The notes under the pieces: generated by a model
What the model was told of the DNA's origin: nothing
The model's input: the letters and a program-made list of their open reading frames with translations, nothing else
Databases searched by the model: none
Position numbers and translations under genes: made by a program
Shown: in pieces, positions 1-7,794 of the stretch
Layout of the letters: the number at the start of each line of letters is the position of its first letter
How positions within the stretch are numbered: position 1 is the first letter of the stretch
Source of the DNA: Prevotella sp. UBA4217
GTDB taxonomy: Bacteria > Bacteroidota > Bacteroidia > Bacteroidales > Bacteroidaceae
NCBI GenBank assembly: GCA_002379425.1
Contig: DFTH01000012.1
Coordinates: forward strand, 1-64,000
Direction: 5' to 3'
Length of the DNA: 64,000 nucleotides

Positions 1-1037
1 GGCTTGAGAAAGTGTTCAGCCAGCAGGATGACGTCCTCGCCACGATCACGCAAGGGCGGTATGGTGATTTCGATGGTGTTGATGCGGTAGAGCAGGTCTT
101 CGCGGAAGCGGCCTTCGCCCACCTCGGTATGGATGTCGGCATTGGTGGCGCAGAGCAGGCGCACATCGACGGATGTCACTTGTGTACTGCCGAGACGTGA
201 GATCTCGCGACGTTCCAGTGCCGCCAGCAACTTAGCCTGAAGGGGTAAGGGGAGATTCCCTATTTCGTCGAGGAACAGCGTGCCGCCATTGGCCGCCTCC
301 ATGCGCCCCGCCTTGGCCTTGACGGCCCCTGTGAATGCCCCTTTCTCATAGCCGAAGAGTTCGCTCTCGAACAGTTGTTCGGCCACGCTGCCGAGGTCGA
401 TGCTGACGAAAGGTTTGGCGGCACGGTTGGAAAGGGTGCACAGATGACGTGCAATGACATCCTTGCCCGTGCCGTTCTCGCCGAGGATGAGCACGTTGGC
501 ATCGGTCGGAGCCACCTGGGCCACCGTCTGCAACACCCGCTGCATGACAGGACTCTCACCGATGATGGTGGGTGCAGCGGTAGCCCCGAAAGGCGATGCC
601 GCCACCTCCATGCGCTGCTCCAACAGCCGGTTCTTATGACGTTCACGGCTCAGTTCGATGCCCGCAAAGAGCGTGGCCAGCAGTTTGGAGTTGTCCCAGG
701 GCTTGGTGATAAAGTCCGTGGCTCCACTCTTCAGTGCGCGGACCGCCTTGTCGGCATCGGCGTAGGCCGTCATCAGGATCACCACTGCCTGAGGATCGCG
801 ATGCAGGATGTGCTCCAACCACTCGAACCCCTCCTCGCCACTGATGGCATCGCGCTTGAAGTTCATGTCGAGCAGCACCACGTCTGGATGCATGAGGTCG
901 TAGAAACGGTCTATCTGTTCCGGCTGTTTCGCCACACGGATATCCTCTACCAGCGGCTTCAACAGCAGATTCAATGCAAAGAGAATGTCTTCGTTATCGT
1001 CGACGACGAGTACCTTGCCCCTCTTCTTTTCTTCCAT
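1..1037 (-). CDS. Sigma-54-dependent response regulator (NtrC family), 3'-truncated by window edge
   Basis: The reading frame begins at ATG 1037 and is open to base 1, giving about 345 residues. Residues 8-125 form a receiver domain with the acidic pair DD near 13-14 and the likely phosphoacceptor D57 (LLDMNF). A linker leads to an AAA+ sigma-54 activation domain with Walker A GENGTGKD near 186-193, the sigma-54-contacting loop GAFTGA near 233-238, and Walker B LFLDEIG near 254-260. By family knowledge it hydrolyses ATP to open sigma-54 promoters when phosphorylated. The C-terminal DNA-binding domain lies outside the window, as would a cognate kinase gene if it is downstream. A TAAATTTG box and phased GTGCG/CGCAC half-sites lie upstream. 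No other sigma-54 activator is seen in the window. Confidence 0.95.
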   Translation of the reverse strand, partial: MEEKKRGKVLVVDDNEDILFALNLLLKPLVEDIRVAKQPEQIDRFYDLMHPDVVLLDMNFKRDAISGEEGFEWLEHILHRDPQAVVILMTAYADADKAVRALKSGATDFITKPWDNSKLLATLFAGIELSRERHKNRLLEQRMEVAASPFGATAAPTIIGESPVMQRVLQTVAQVAPTDANVLILGENGTGKDVIARHLCTLSNRAAKPFVSIDLGSVAEQLFESELFGYEKGAFTGAVKAKAGRMEAANGGTLFLDEIGNLPLPLQAKLLAALERREISRLGSTQVTSVDVRLLCATNADIHTEVGEGRFREDLLYRINTIEITIPPLRDRGEDVILLAEHFLK

Positions 1038-1064
1038 CTTTATTTCGGCTTGATCTTTTGACTG

Positions 1065-1072
1065 CAAATTTA
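1065..1072 (-). promoter_or_regulatory. Promoter -7 box (TAAATTTG) of the sigma-54 activator gene
   Basis: TAAATTTG on the minus strand matches the Bacteroidetes primary-sigma -7 consensus TAnnTTTG, 27 bases before the start codon. No clear TTTG -33 element is seen, which would fit a promoter needing an activator. Confidence 0.55.
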
Positions 1073-1135
1073 AGGAAAAACACCGATATAGACTCCGTTT
1101 TTTCCCAGGAAAAACAATTTCATGCCCGTCCCTAT

Positions 1136-1179
1136 CCGCATTTTGTGCGGATACGCACGGTTTCGTGCGGTATTGCACG
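1136..1179. promoter_or_regulatory. Phased GTGCG/CGCAC half-site array
   Basis: Five half-sites alternate in orientation at about 10-bp steps: CCGCA (1136), TGCGG (1146), CGCAC (1154), GTGCG (1165), GCACG (1175). They form overlapping dyads such as CGCAC-N6-GTGCG. They lie upstream of the sigma-54 activator gene and just past the end of the SulP gene. Helical phasing suggests cooperative binding on one DNA face; the binding protein is unknown, and the activator itself is a reasonable guess. Confidence 0.5.
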
Positions 1180-1231
1180 CCTCTGTAAGTTTGAGTCAAA
1201 ATAGATGTGACCGCCGATGGTACTGCAATAT

Positions 1232-2938
1232 CTATTTGTTTATTAGATATTTGGCGCGTTCAAGGGCAACGTTGATATGTGAACAGATATTCTCCTCACC
1301 TAACATGACATCGAATCCTGCCTTGTGGAGTACTGCCTGAACTTTCGGGTTTACCCCTGAAAGAACGATCTGTATCCCTTCATTCTGCGACAACAGACAG
1401 AGGTTGGTCAGGTTGTGGATACCTGTTGAATCGACGAATGGTACCTTTCTCATACGGATAATCCTTACCTTCGGCCTTTTATGGTGCAAAGCCCCCATAA
1501 TCTCTTCAAAGCGGTTACCTGCACCAAAGAAATAAGGACCATTGATCTCATAGACCTCCACTCCTTCGGGGATGGTCAGGTGCTCGAGGTTGCCCATCTG
1601 AAAATCACTGGTTTCTTCTTCTGGGTTAATTTCTTGGCTGATGACCTTAACCTCTGTCGTCTCTGCCATGCGCCGCATGAAGAGGAGACAGGCGCAGATC
1701 AGTCCGACCTCAATGGCAATGGTAAGGTCGAAGACTACTGTCAATATGAAAGTGACCCAAAGTACAATCACGTCACTTTTGGGGTTCTTCATGATGGAGA
1801 AGAACGAGCGCCAGCCACTCATGTTGTATGCCACGATGACAAGCACGCCGGCCAGGCAGGCCATAGGAATATATTGTGCCAACGGCATGAGGAAGAGGAA
1901 GATGAGCAGCAAGACTGCTGCGTGTATGATGCCAGCCACAGGGGTACGACCACCATTGTTGATGTTGGTCATCGTACGGGCGATAGCACCTGTCGCTGGT
2001 ATTCCACCGACAAGAGGTGATGCCAGGTTCGCTATTCCCTGGGCTATTAATTCTGTGTTGGAATCATGTCGGTCGCCGATAACACCGTCGGCCACCGTGG
2101 CGGATAGTAAGGACTCTATGGCACCAAGGATGGCGATGGTGATAGCAGGTGATACTAATTCTTTGATGACATCCCATGTCAGTTGAGGTACCTGTGTACC
2201 AGGCAGTTGGTTGGAGATGGAGAAACGGTCACCAATCGTCTCTATACTACTGACTCCTGTATATTGCTTGAGCAGCAGTGCAGCAATGGTCATCAGGATG
2301 ATGGCAATGAGACTGCCTGGCAGTTTCTTTAGTAGGTTGTTGCTGTGAACGATTTTAGGCCATAGTGCTATGATGACCACGCTCATTATACCAACGCTGG
2401 CGCTCCATATATCTATAGTAGGCATGGCACCGATATAGGCAATCCATTTCTCAATAAAATCACTTGGCACAGAGGTCATTGTCAACCCTAAGAGGTCCTT
2501 GATCTGTGTCGTGAAAATCGTCAAGGCTATACCTGAGGTGAATCCCACGACAATAGGATAGGGAATGTATTTGATGATTGTGCCCAGATGCAGTATTCCA
2601 AACATGATCAGGAAGGCGCCTGCCAGGAATGTGGCGATGGTTAGTCCCTCGAAACCGTATTGTTGGATGATCCCATATATAATAATAATGAACGCGCCTG
2701 TAGGACCGCCAATCTGCACCTTCGATCCTCCAAAGAGGGAAATGATCAATCCTGCTACGATGGCAGTGATGATACCTTTCTCTGGTGTCACACCAGAGGC
2801 TATGCCGAATGCGATGGCCAATGGCAAGGCTACGATACCCACGATGATACCTGCTAAGAGATCTGTGGTAAACTGACGACGGTCATAATTCCGAAGTGTT
2901 GAGAACAGTTTCGGTTTAAATGTGAATGATGCTATCAT
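1232..2938 (-). CDS. SulP-family inorganic anion transporter with STAS domain
   Basis: A 568-residue inner-membrane protein. The first ~430 residues contain about ten to twelve hydrophobic segments in the SulP pattern, starting with a conserved stretch near residues 25-55 rich in Gly/Pro/Ala. The C-terminal ~120 residues are a cytoplasmic STAS domain with the characteristic VDSTGIHNL near 515-523. SulP proteins move sulfate, bicarbonate or other anions with Na+ or H+; the substrate cannot be read from the sequence. No carbonic anhydrase or sulfate-assimilation gene is adjacent. The gene has its own TAATTTTG promoter and is divergent from the lipoprotein gene at 3102. The length is normal for the family. 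Confidence 0.93.
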   Translation of the reverse strand: MIASFTFKPKLFSTLRNYDRRQFTTDLLAGIIVGIVALPLAIAFGIASGVTPEKGIITAIVAGLIISLFGGSKVQIGGPTGAFIIIIYGIIQQYGFEGLTIATFLAGAFLIMFGILHLGTIIKYIPYPIVVGFTSGIALTIFTTQIKDLLGLTMTSVPSDFIEKWIAYIGAMPTIDIWSASVGIMSVVIIALWPKIVHSNNLLKKLPGSLIAIILMTIAALLLKQYTGVSSIETIGDRFSISNQLPGTQVPQLTWDVIKELVSPAITIAILGAIESLLSATVADGVIGDRHDSNTELIAQGIANLASPLVGGIPATGAIARTMTNINNGGRTPVAGIIHAAVLLLIFLFLMPLAQYIPMACLAGVLVIVAYNMSGWRSFFSIMKNPKSDVIVLWVTFILTVVFDLTIAIEVGLICACLLFMRRMAETTEVKVISQEINPEEETSDFQMGNLEHLTIPEGVEVYEINGPYFFGAGNRFEEIMGALHHKRPKVRIIRMRKVPFVDSTGIHNLTNLCLLSQNEGIQIVLSGVNPKVQAVLHKAGFDVMLGEENICSHINVALERAKYLINK

Positions 2939-2966
2939 TATAGTTCGTTATCTTGAAAACTGGGTG

Positions 2967-2974
2967 CAAAATTA
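2967..2974 (-). promoter_or_regulatory. Promoter -7 box (TAATTTTG) of the SulP gene
   Basis: Minus-strand TAATTTTG lies 28 bases before the ATG at 2938 and matches TAnnTTTG. It is part of a divergent promoter region with the box at 3028-3035. Confidence 0.65.
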
Positions 2975-3027
2975 CTAAAAAAAGTTTAAAACTGGTGGCT
3001 GATGGGTATTGTTATTCAGAAATGCTG

Positions 3028-3035
3028 TAATTTTG
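3028..3035 (+). promoter_or_regulatory. Promoter -7 box (TAATTTTG) of the 3102-5733 operon
   Basis: TAATTTTG on the plus strand with a TTG at 3009-3011 about 16 bases upstream. The start at 3102 leaves a leader of roughly 60 bases. Confidence 0.65.
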
Positions 3036-3101
3036 TTGCCGAAAATCAATGATAATGCGAAAACAGATTATATGTCGAACAATTTAAAATTAGAAAACGT
3101 T

Positions 3102-3665
3102 ATGAAAAAAGTATTGTTTGCCGTGATGGCAATGATGGCCATCGGTTTTTCATCTTGTGGTAACAAAGCAAAGGCTCCTGCTGATAGCACTGAGACAGAA
3201 GTGACAGTTAATGCTGACGACGAGGCTGCTGCTACGATCAATGCCCTGACTGAGCAGATTGAGGCCAAGGATGCCAACAAGTTCCAGGAAGTGCTCGCTT
3301 CCGTTAAGGACAAGGTGATGGAGATTATTGGTAAGAACCCGGAGGTTGCAAAAGAATATGTGACAAAGGTGCAGGACTTCCTGAAGGAGAATGCTGATAA
3401 GATCAAGGAGTTCGTGGGTGACAATGAGGCCATTAATTCTGCCATCAATGCTCTGACAGCCGCTCCGGCCGACGCTATCGTTAGTGGATTTACCTCTGCT
3501 GTCGAGGGAATCAGCAACGCTGGTGAAGCAGCAAAGGAGGCCGCCTCAGATGCTGCCGATGCTGCCAAGGAGAAAGCCTCTGATGCTGCCGAGGCAGCCA
3601 AGGATAAGGCAGGTGACGCTATCGACGCTGCTGCAGACAAAGCAAAGAAAGGCCTGGGTATCTAA
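3102..3665 (+). CDS. Ala/Lys-rich lipoprotein with amphipathic helical tail
   Basis: The start at 3102 is chosen because it gives a clean lipoprotein signal (hydrophobic core, then GFSSC with Cys19); more upstream starts would bury it. The 187-residue product is highly charged. Residues ~40-130 look helical. The last ~55 residues are an imperfect repeat of AAKE/ASDAA/DKA units ending in GLGI, as in LEA-like or apolipoprotein-like amphipathic helices. It is probably anchored to a membrane facing the periplasm or surface. No enzymatic motif is seen and no family is recognised. It is first in an operon with the beta-helix protein, whose ATG overlaps this stop codon (TAATG). Confidence 0.8.
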   Translation: MKKVLFAVMAMMAIGFSSCGNKAKAPADSTETEVTVNADDEAAATINALTEQIEAKDANKFQEVLASVKDKVMEIIGKNPEVAKEYVTKVQDFLKENADKIKEFVGDNEAINSAINALTAAPADAIVSGFTSAVEGISNAGEAAKEAASDAADAAKEKASDAAEAAKDKAGDAIDAAADKAKKGLGI

Positions 3666-4642
3666 TGAAGAAACTCTATTTTACCTTAGTTGCCATATTG
3701 GTAAGTATGGCAGTCAGTGCCGCTGATAGTTATACCGTTTCTGTCGTCTATAACGGAACGACGGCAACGGTTAGCATCCCAAGTGAGATCAGCAGTTATG
3801 TGACGAACCTAAGTGGTACGTCCTCCCATGTGAAACTGGAACAGTTATCTACATCGGCTGACAATCCTGGTGAGATTATCTACAGTCTTTCCGGGAGCAG
3901 TGACAATGGAGAGTTCTATTTCATAGGAGAGTATAAGGCAACGTTTCAGTTGAACGCCCTGACCCTGACCAATCCCGACAGTACTGCTATCCATATCAAG
4001 GATGGTAAGCGTATTAAGATCAGTATGGCCGCTGATACGGAAAGCACTCTGACGGATGGTACTACCGATGCAGAGTCGAAAGGCTGTCTTCATGTGAAGG
4101 GACATACTGAATTTGTCGGAAGGGGAACGCTAAACGTTGTGGGCAATATCCGCCATGCCATTTACAGCAAGGAGTACATCGAACTCAAGAACTGTACCAT
4201 CAACGTGAAGGGTGCCAAGAAAGACGGTATCCACTGCCAGCAGTATTTCCGGATGACAAGTGGCGAAGTGAATATCAGTGGTGTGGAAGATGATGGCATC
4301 CAGGTAGAACTCAAGGGCGAGACACCAACGACCGGTTCTGACACGGAGGACGAGGATAGCGGTAATTTCTACATGACAGGCGGAACACTGTCCATCAGCA
4401 ATGTCGGTGCCAGGGCCATCAAGACATACGGTACGGTGGCATATACTGGTGGTACCCAGAACTTCGATCTGACGAATGTGGAGGAGAACGTGGTTTCGGC
4501 TATCAGTACTATTCCGGTGGAGACCTCCCAGACAGAGGGCTACTATGACCTCAGCGGGCGACAGTTGTCGAAAGACCAGTTGTCGAAAGGGGTCTATATC
4601 CTGAAAAAAGGTGGAAAGACTCAGAAAGTTCTGCTAAAGTAA
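3665..4642 (+). CDS. Secreted beta-helix protein, carbohydrate-binding domain-like (Cthe_2159/DUF4353 type)
   Basis: A 325-residue protein with a signal peptide (residues 1-19, cut after VSAA). Residues ~60-280 have short repeated beta strands with phrases such as AIHIKDGKRI, GCLHVKGHTEF, HAIYSKEYIEL and KKDGIHC, the pattern of the Cthe_2159-like right-handed beta-helix family, which is reported to bind cellulose or pectin-like polymers and metal ions. The ~30 C-terminal residues (YYDLSGRQLS...KGVYILKKGGK) form a tail common on exported Prevotella proteins and shared here with the products at 4745 and 31841. The ATG overlaps the upstream stop, so translation is probably coupled. Its function is likely glycan binding or adhesion; the ligand is unknown. 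Confidence 0.75.
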   Translation: MKKLYFTLVAILVSMAVSAADSYTVSVVYNGTTATVSIPSEISSYVTNLSGTSSHVKLEQLSTSADNPGEIIYSLSGSSDNGEFYFIGEYKATFQLNALTLTNPDSTAIHIKDGKRIKISMAADTESTLTDGTTDAESKGCLHVKGHTEFVGRGTLNVVGNIRHAIYSKEYIELKNCTINVKGAKKDGIHCQQYFRMTSGEVNISGVEDDGIQVELKGETPTTGSDTEDEDSGNFYMTGGTLSISNVGARAIKTYGTVAYTGGTQNFDLTNVEENVVSAISTIPVETSQTEGYYDLSGRQLSKDQLSKGVYILKKGGKTQKVLLK

Positions 4643-4653
4643 CCGATTCATAG

Positions 4654-4696
4654 AAAAAAACGGGGCGTTCGTTGAACGGATTTGCCCCGTTTTTTG
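4654..4696. terminator. Bidirectional-looking intrinsic terminator
   Basis: A-rich arm plus CGGGGC (4654-4666) pairs with GCCCCG plus T-tract (4684-4696). The loop contains a second hairpin, CGTTC-GTT-GAACG (4666-4678). It follows the beta-helix gene and overlaps the promoter upstream elements of the next gene. Confidence 0.75.
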
Positions 4697-4712
4697 CTTT
4701 TTCCTACTTTTG
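4668..4712 (+). promoter_or_regulatory. Promoter with 18-nt upstream motif shared with the VTC-gene promoter
   Basis: The -7 box TACTTTTG is at 4705-4712 and a -33 TTTG at 4681-4684, a 20-bp spacer. The 18-mer TTCGTTGAACGGATTTGC (4668-4685) is identical in sequence and in distance to the -7 box at 51779-51823. The CGTTGAACG core is an imperfect palindrome and could be an operator. Confidence 0.65.
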
Positions 4713-4744
4713 CATATCAATTATTAACGTTCAAATATTCTGAT

Positions 4745-5131
4745 ATGAAAAAGAAACTAATGACTACTGCATTGCTCAGTGTGATGCTTACCGCTCAGGC
4801 TGATGAATATAAGTACCTGAGCGTGGAGAAGACGGATGGAACGGTCGTCTCCTTGTCAGCATCAGACCTGACGATCACCTTTGCCGACGGTTATCTTGTG
4901 GCTGGTACAGAAAAGGTTGCTGCTTTGGCGGAACTTAGCAAGATGTATTTCTCTAATACCGGGGGTACTACTGGTATCAACAGCATTGCGGATAGTGAAG
5001 GCTTCTCCATCGGCGAGGCTGAAGCCATCTATGATCTCAACGGGCGACAGTTGCCCCAAGGCTCTCAATTGCACAAAGGTGTGTATATCGCAAAGAAGAA
5101 TGGTAAAACCTTTAAAGTGCAAGTGAGATGA
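4745..5131 (+). CDS. Small exported protein with Prevotella-type C-terminal tail
   Basis: ATG 4745 is chosen because it starts a signal peptide (MKKKLMTTALLSVMLTAQA) and lies after the promoter at 4705-4712. The mature part is only ~110 residues: a short beta-rich segment, a spacer beginning GINSIADSEG, and a tail IYDLNGRQLP...KGVYIAKKNGK that closely matches the tail of the 3665 product. The tail resembles degenerate type IX-secretion C-terminal domains, but whether it is a working signal is unknown. The 3' end overlaps the next ATG by 4 bp (ATGA), so it is co-translated with the Gly-rich protein. No enzymatic motif is visible. Confidence 0.75.
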   Translation: MKKKLMTTALLSVMLTAQADEYKYLSVEKTDGTVVSLSASDLTITFADGYLVAGTEKVAALAELSKMYFSNTGGTTGINSIADSEGFSIGEAEAIYDLNGRQLPQGSQLHKGVYIAKKNGKTFKVQVR

Positions 5132-5733
5132 AACGATTGACCACCTTTTTTGTAGCGGCTGTGTTAGCATTGGCTGCCAGTGCGCAGACACTGAATGTAG
5201 TGACGGGTAATGTTACCACGCAGTATGCCGCCGACCAGGCAGGCGAGATGACCTATAGCGACGACGGAGCCGTCCTCGCCATCGCAGGCAAGACTTTCAA
5301 TACCAGTGATATCAGCAAGATTTATACAGACAATTCGTCAGTAAGCGGAAATACCGTCGCTGTCATCGGTGGCCTGGAAAATGGCTCCAGCCTCAGTCAG
5401 TCGTGCTACCAGGCTTCTTCCTGGAACAAGGGCATTTGGTATGCCCTGACCAGCGGTAGTGATACCTTCGCCTTCAAGACCCCGTCGAGCGGTGGCAACG
5501 GCATGGTGGTCTCTGCCTCATCGGAGCCCGCATTGACCTCTGGAGTCAGTGTCTCTGGCGGCACGACCATCTTCGACGGCATGGGCAATGTAGAAGGTAC
5601 CATCAGCGGTGGCTCTACGGTATCCCTCTCATCCTACTCTGGTGGTGGCATGGGCGGTGGTCCTGGAGGTAACCAGCCTGGCGGCGGTGGTGGCCCTGGC
5701 GGTGGTGGCGGCCCTGGCGGTGGCTGGCATTAG
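5128..5733 (+). CDS. Secreted protein with Gly-rich C-terminus
   Basis: A 201-residue product with a signal peptide (residues 1-19, ending AASAQ). The middle is rich in Ser/Gly/Thr with alternating hydrophobics, suggesting short beta strands like those of the beta-helix protein at 3665. The last ~35 residues are almost only Gly with a few Pro, Met and Asn, ending GGWH. Such tails are seen on surface or matrix-associated proteins, but no family is recognised. Its start overlaps the 4745 gene by 4 bp. Forty-four bases downstream begins the histidine kinase gene, so the operon probably continues into the two-component pair, hinting that the exported proteins and kinase act in one response. Confidence 0.7.
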   Translation: MKRLTTFFVAAVLALAASAQTLNVVTGNVTTQYAADQAGEMTYSDDGAVLAIAGKTFNTSDISKIYTDNSSVSGNTVAVIGGLENGSSLSQSCYQASSWNKGIWYALTSGSDTFAFKTPSSGGNGMVVSASSEPALTSGVSVSGGTTIFDGMGNVEGTISGGSTVSLSSYSGGGMGGGPGGNQPGGGGGPGGGGGPGGGWH

Positions 5734-5777
5734 TTCCAAGCACGATTCATGTATAACTCTTAACAATCAGCAGCATC

Positions 5778-7001
5778 GTGTCATTTAAGAAAGAACATAG
5801 GCAAGAAACCATTATCTACCTGGGGCTATGGGGAATCATCTTCATGGCTCCGGTGCTGAGTTTGTCTATCAGGGCAAACCTCACTAACGACGCTTTCGAC
5901 TGGGCGGATATCCTGATGGTATGGAGGGAGTTCCTGCCTTTCTTCGCAGTCTTCCTCATCCATAACCACCTGATGGCGCCCATGCTCGTCTATCAACAGC
6001 GCAAGGCAGGCTACATCGGACTTTGTATGGCTATCGTTGTCATCTTCCAGGTCTATCAGTGCAACCACCGTCCGAAGATGATGATGGACAGGGGGCCACA
6101 CCCTGAGATGACGACCGACGGTCACCGTCCGCCGATGCCGCCTGATGCCCCAGACCATGACTTCGACGGACCGCCGCCCAGGCCGCATGAGCGTGACAGC
6201 CTTTTCCCCTTGAACGACTCCACCGCTATTGCGAAGTACGACCCGCGGGACTATCGTCCCAGGCCCTTCCGTGACAGGAGGCCCGACGAGAAGCATCCGC
6301 CTGTGATGATAGGCCAGCACGATGTCATCGCGCTCATCATCCTTTTCCTGATGCTGGGCATGAACCTCGGCGTGAAACTCTATTTCAAGCAGCGGGGTGA
6401 CCGTAAGAGACTGGAGGAACTCGAGCGCCAGAACCTCGAGCAGCAACTGGAGTATCTGAAATACCAGATCAACCCCCATTTCCTGATGAACACGCTCAAC
6501 AATATCCATGCCCTCGTGGATATCGATCCCGAGAAGTCGAAGCAGACCATCCTCGAACTGTCGAAGATGATGCGCTTCGTGCTCTATGAGGGCAACAAGA
6601 CGGGCGTGCCCCTTGACAGGGAGATCGCCTTCCTGCAGAACTATATCACACTGATGAAACTACGCTATACGGATAAGGTCAGCATCACTGTCGATGTGCC
6701 CAAGTCGCTGCCCAGCAGCGAGGTGCCGCCCCTGATGTTCATCACCTTCGTGGAGAATGCCTTCAAGCATGGCGTCTCCTATCGCCAGGAGTCGTTTATC
6801 AATGTGGCGGTGCGTATTGAGGAGTCACGGCTCGTCTTTGTCTGCAAGAACAGCCGCATCCCCAAGGAGGAAGATAAGCACGGTGGGGTAGGGCTGGCCA
6901 ATGTGAAACAGCGCCTCGACCTCATCTATGGCAAGGATTATGCACTCGACATCAAGGACGAGCCCGATATATATACAGTTACACTAACGATACCACTATG
7001 A
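5778..7001 (+). CDS. LytS/YehU-type sensor histidine kinase with His/Pro/Asp-rich extracytoplasmic loop
   Basis: A GTG start at 5778 gives 407 residues; no better upstream ATG exists. Hydrophobic segments near 13-31, 50-70, 78-94 and 182-203 indicate four transmembrane helices. Between the third and fourth is an ~85-residue loop (96-180) rich in His, Pro, Asp and Met, with seven His, reminiscent of metal-binding stretches. Residues ~228-320 are a His_kinase domain (LytS class) with phosphoacceptor H234 in QINPHFLMNTLNN, followed by a HATPase domain with VENAFKHG and GGVGLANVKQRL. The downstream regulator overlaps by 4 bp, so the two form a pair. The stimulus is unknown; metal ions are a guess based on the loop. 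Confidence 0.93.
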   Translation: MSFKKEHRQETIIYLGLWGIIFMAPVLSLSIRANLTNDAFDWADILMVWREFLPFFAVFLIHNHLMAPMLVYQQRKAGYIGLCMAIVVIFQVYQCNHRPKMMMDRGPHPEMTTDGHRPPMPPDAPDHDFDGPPPRPHERDSLFPLNDSTAIAKYDPRDYRPRPFRDRRPDEKHPPVMIGQHDVIALIILFLMLGMNLGVKLYFKQRGDRKRLEELERQNLEQQLEYLKYQINPHFLMNTLNNIHALVDIDPEKSKQTILELSKMMRFVLYEGNKTGVPLDREIAFLQNYITLMKLRYTDKVSITVDVPKSLPSSEVPPLMFITFVENAFKHGVSYRQESFINVAVRIEESRLVFVCKNSRIPKEEDKHGGVGLANVKQRLDLIYGKDYALDIKDEPDIYTVTLTIPL

Positions 7002-7732
7002 TCAAAGTATTAGCCATCGACGACGAGCCCCTGGCCCTCCAGCAACTCGTCGCTTATATCAAGAAAGTACCTTTCCTGGAACTGGCGGGAGAGTGCCAGA
7101 GTGCGCTCGAAGCCATGGAGGTGTTGAACCAGGAGCCTATTGATGCCATTTTCTGCGACATTAACATGCCCGACCTCAACGGGATGGACTTCGTGAAGTC
7201 GCTGGCGGTGCCTCCGCTCGTCGTGTTCACCACAGCCTATTCGGAATATGCCGTCGAGGGCTTCAAGGTGAATGCTGTTGATTACCTGCTGAAGCCTTTC
7301 GGCCTGCAGGACTTCCAGCGCGCCGCCAACCGCCTGCGTGAGCGGCTGGAGACAACTACCTCCGCGGAGCCTGTGCCAGAACTGCCTTCACAGCCTGGCG
7401 AAGACGATACCATCTTCGTAAAGACTGACTATAAAGTGGTGAAACTCGCTATCAGCGACATCCGCTATATCGAGGGCATGAGCGAGTATCTGAAGATCCA
7501 TCTCCAGAGTCAGCCCAAGCCAGTCGTCACCCTGCTCTCGATGAAGAAGATGGAAGAGTATCTGCCTGCTTACTTCATGCGCATCCATCGTTCCTACATC
7601 ATTAACCTGAAGCAGATCCAGGAGGTGAACAAGAACCGCGTGATCATGGATGCCGACACCTATCTGCCCATCGGCGACAACTACAAGGAGGCCTTCAACG
7701 ACTACCTGAACACGAAATTCCTGGGGAAGTAG
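6998..7732 (+). CDS. LytTR-family response regulator
   Basis: 244 residues. The receiver domain (1-120) has acidic residues IDDEP at 7-11 and phosphoacceptor D54 in FCDINMP; a conserved K lies in LLKPFG. The LytTR DNA-binding domain spans ~135-240 and carries YIEGMSEYLKIH and IHRSYIINL. It is partner to the overlapping kinase and probably acts as a dimer on promoters of nearby surface proteins. Part of this gene occurs a second time at 26192-26571, differing at four of 311 aligned bases and carrying a 215-base internal deletion, so this copy is the intact one. Confidence 0.95.
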   Translation: MIKVLAIDDEPLALQQLVAYIKKVPFLELAGECQSALEAMEVLNQEPIDAIFCDINMPDLNGMDFVKSLAVPPLVVFTTAYSEYAVEGFKVNAVDYLLKPFGLQDFQRAANRLRERLETTTSAEPVPELPSQPGEDDTIFVKTDYKVVKLAISDIRYIEGMSEYLKIHLQSQPKPVVTLLSMKKMEEYLPAYFMRIHRSYIINLKQIQEVNKNRVIMDADTYLPIGDNYKEAFNDYLNTKFLGK

Positions 7733-7794
7733 GCAGTTGCATAGCCACCAAAGGGTTCGGAACCAACGGGGTACGTATCTCGCGTCCTGTCATG

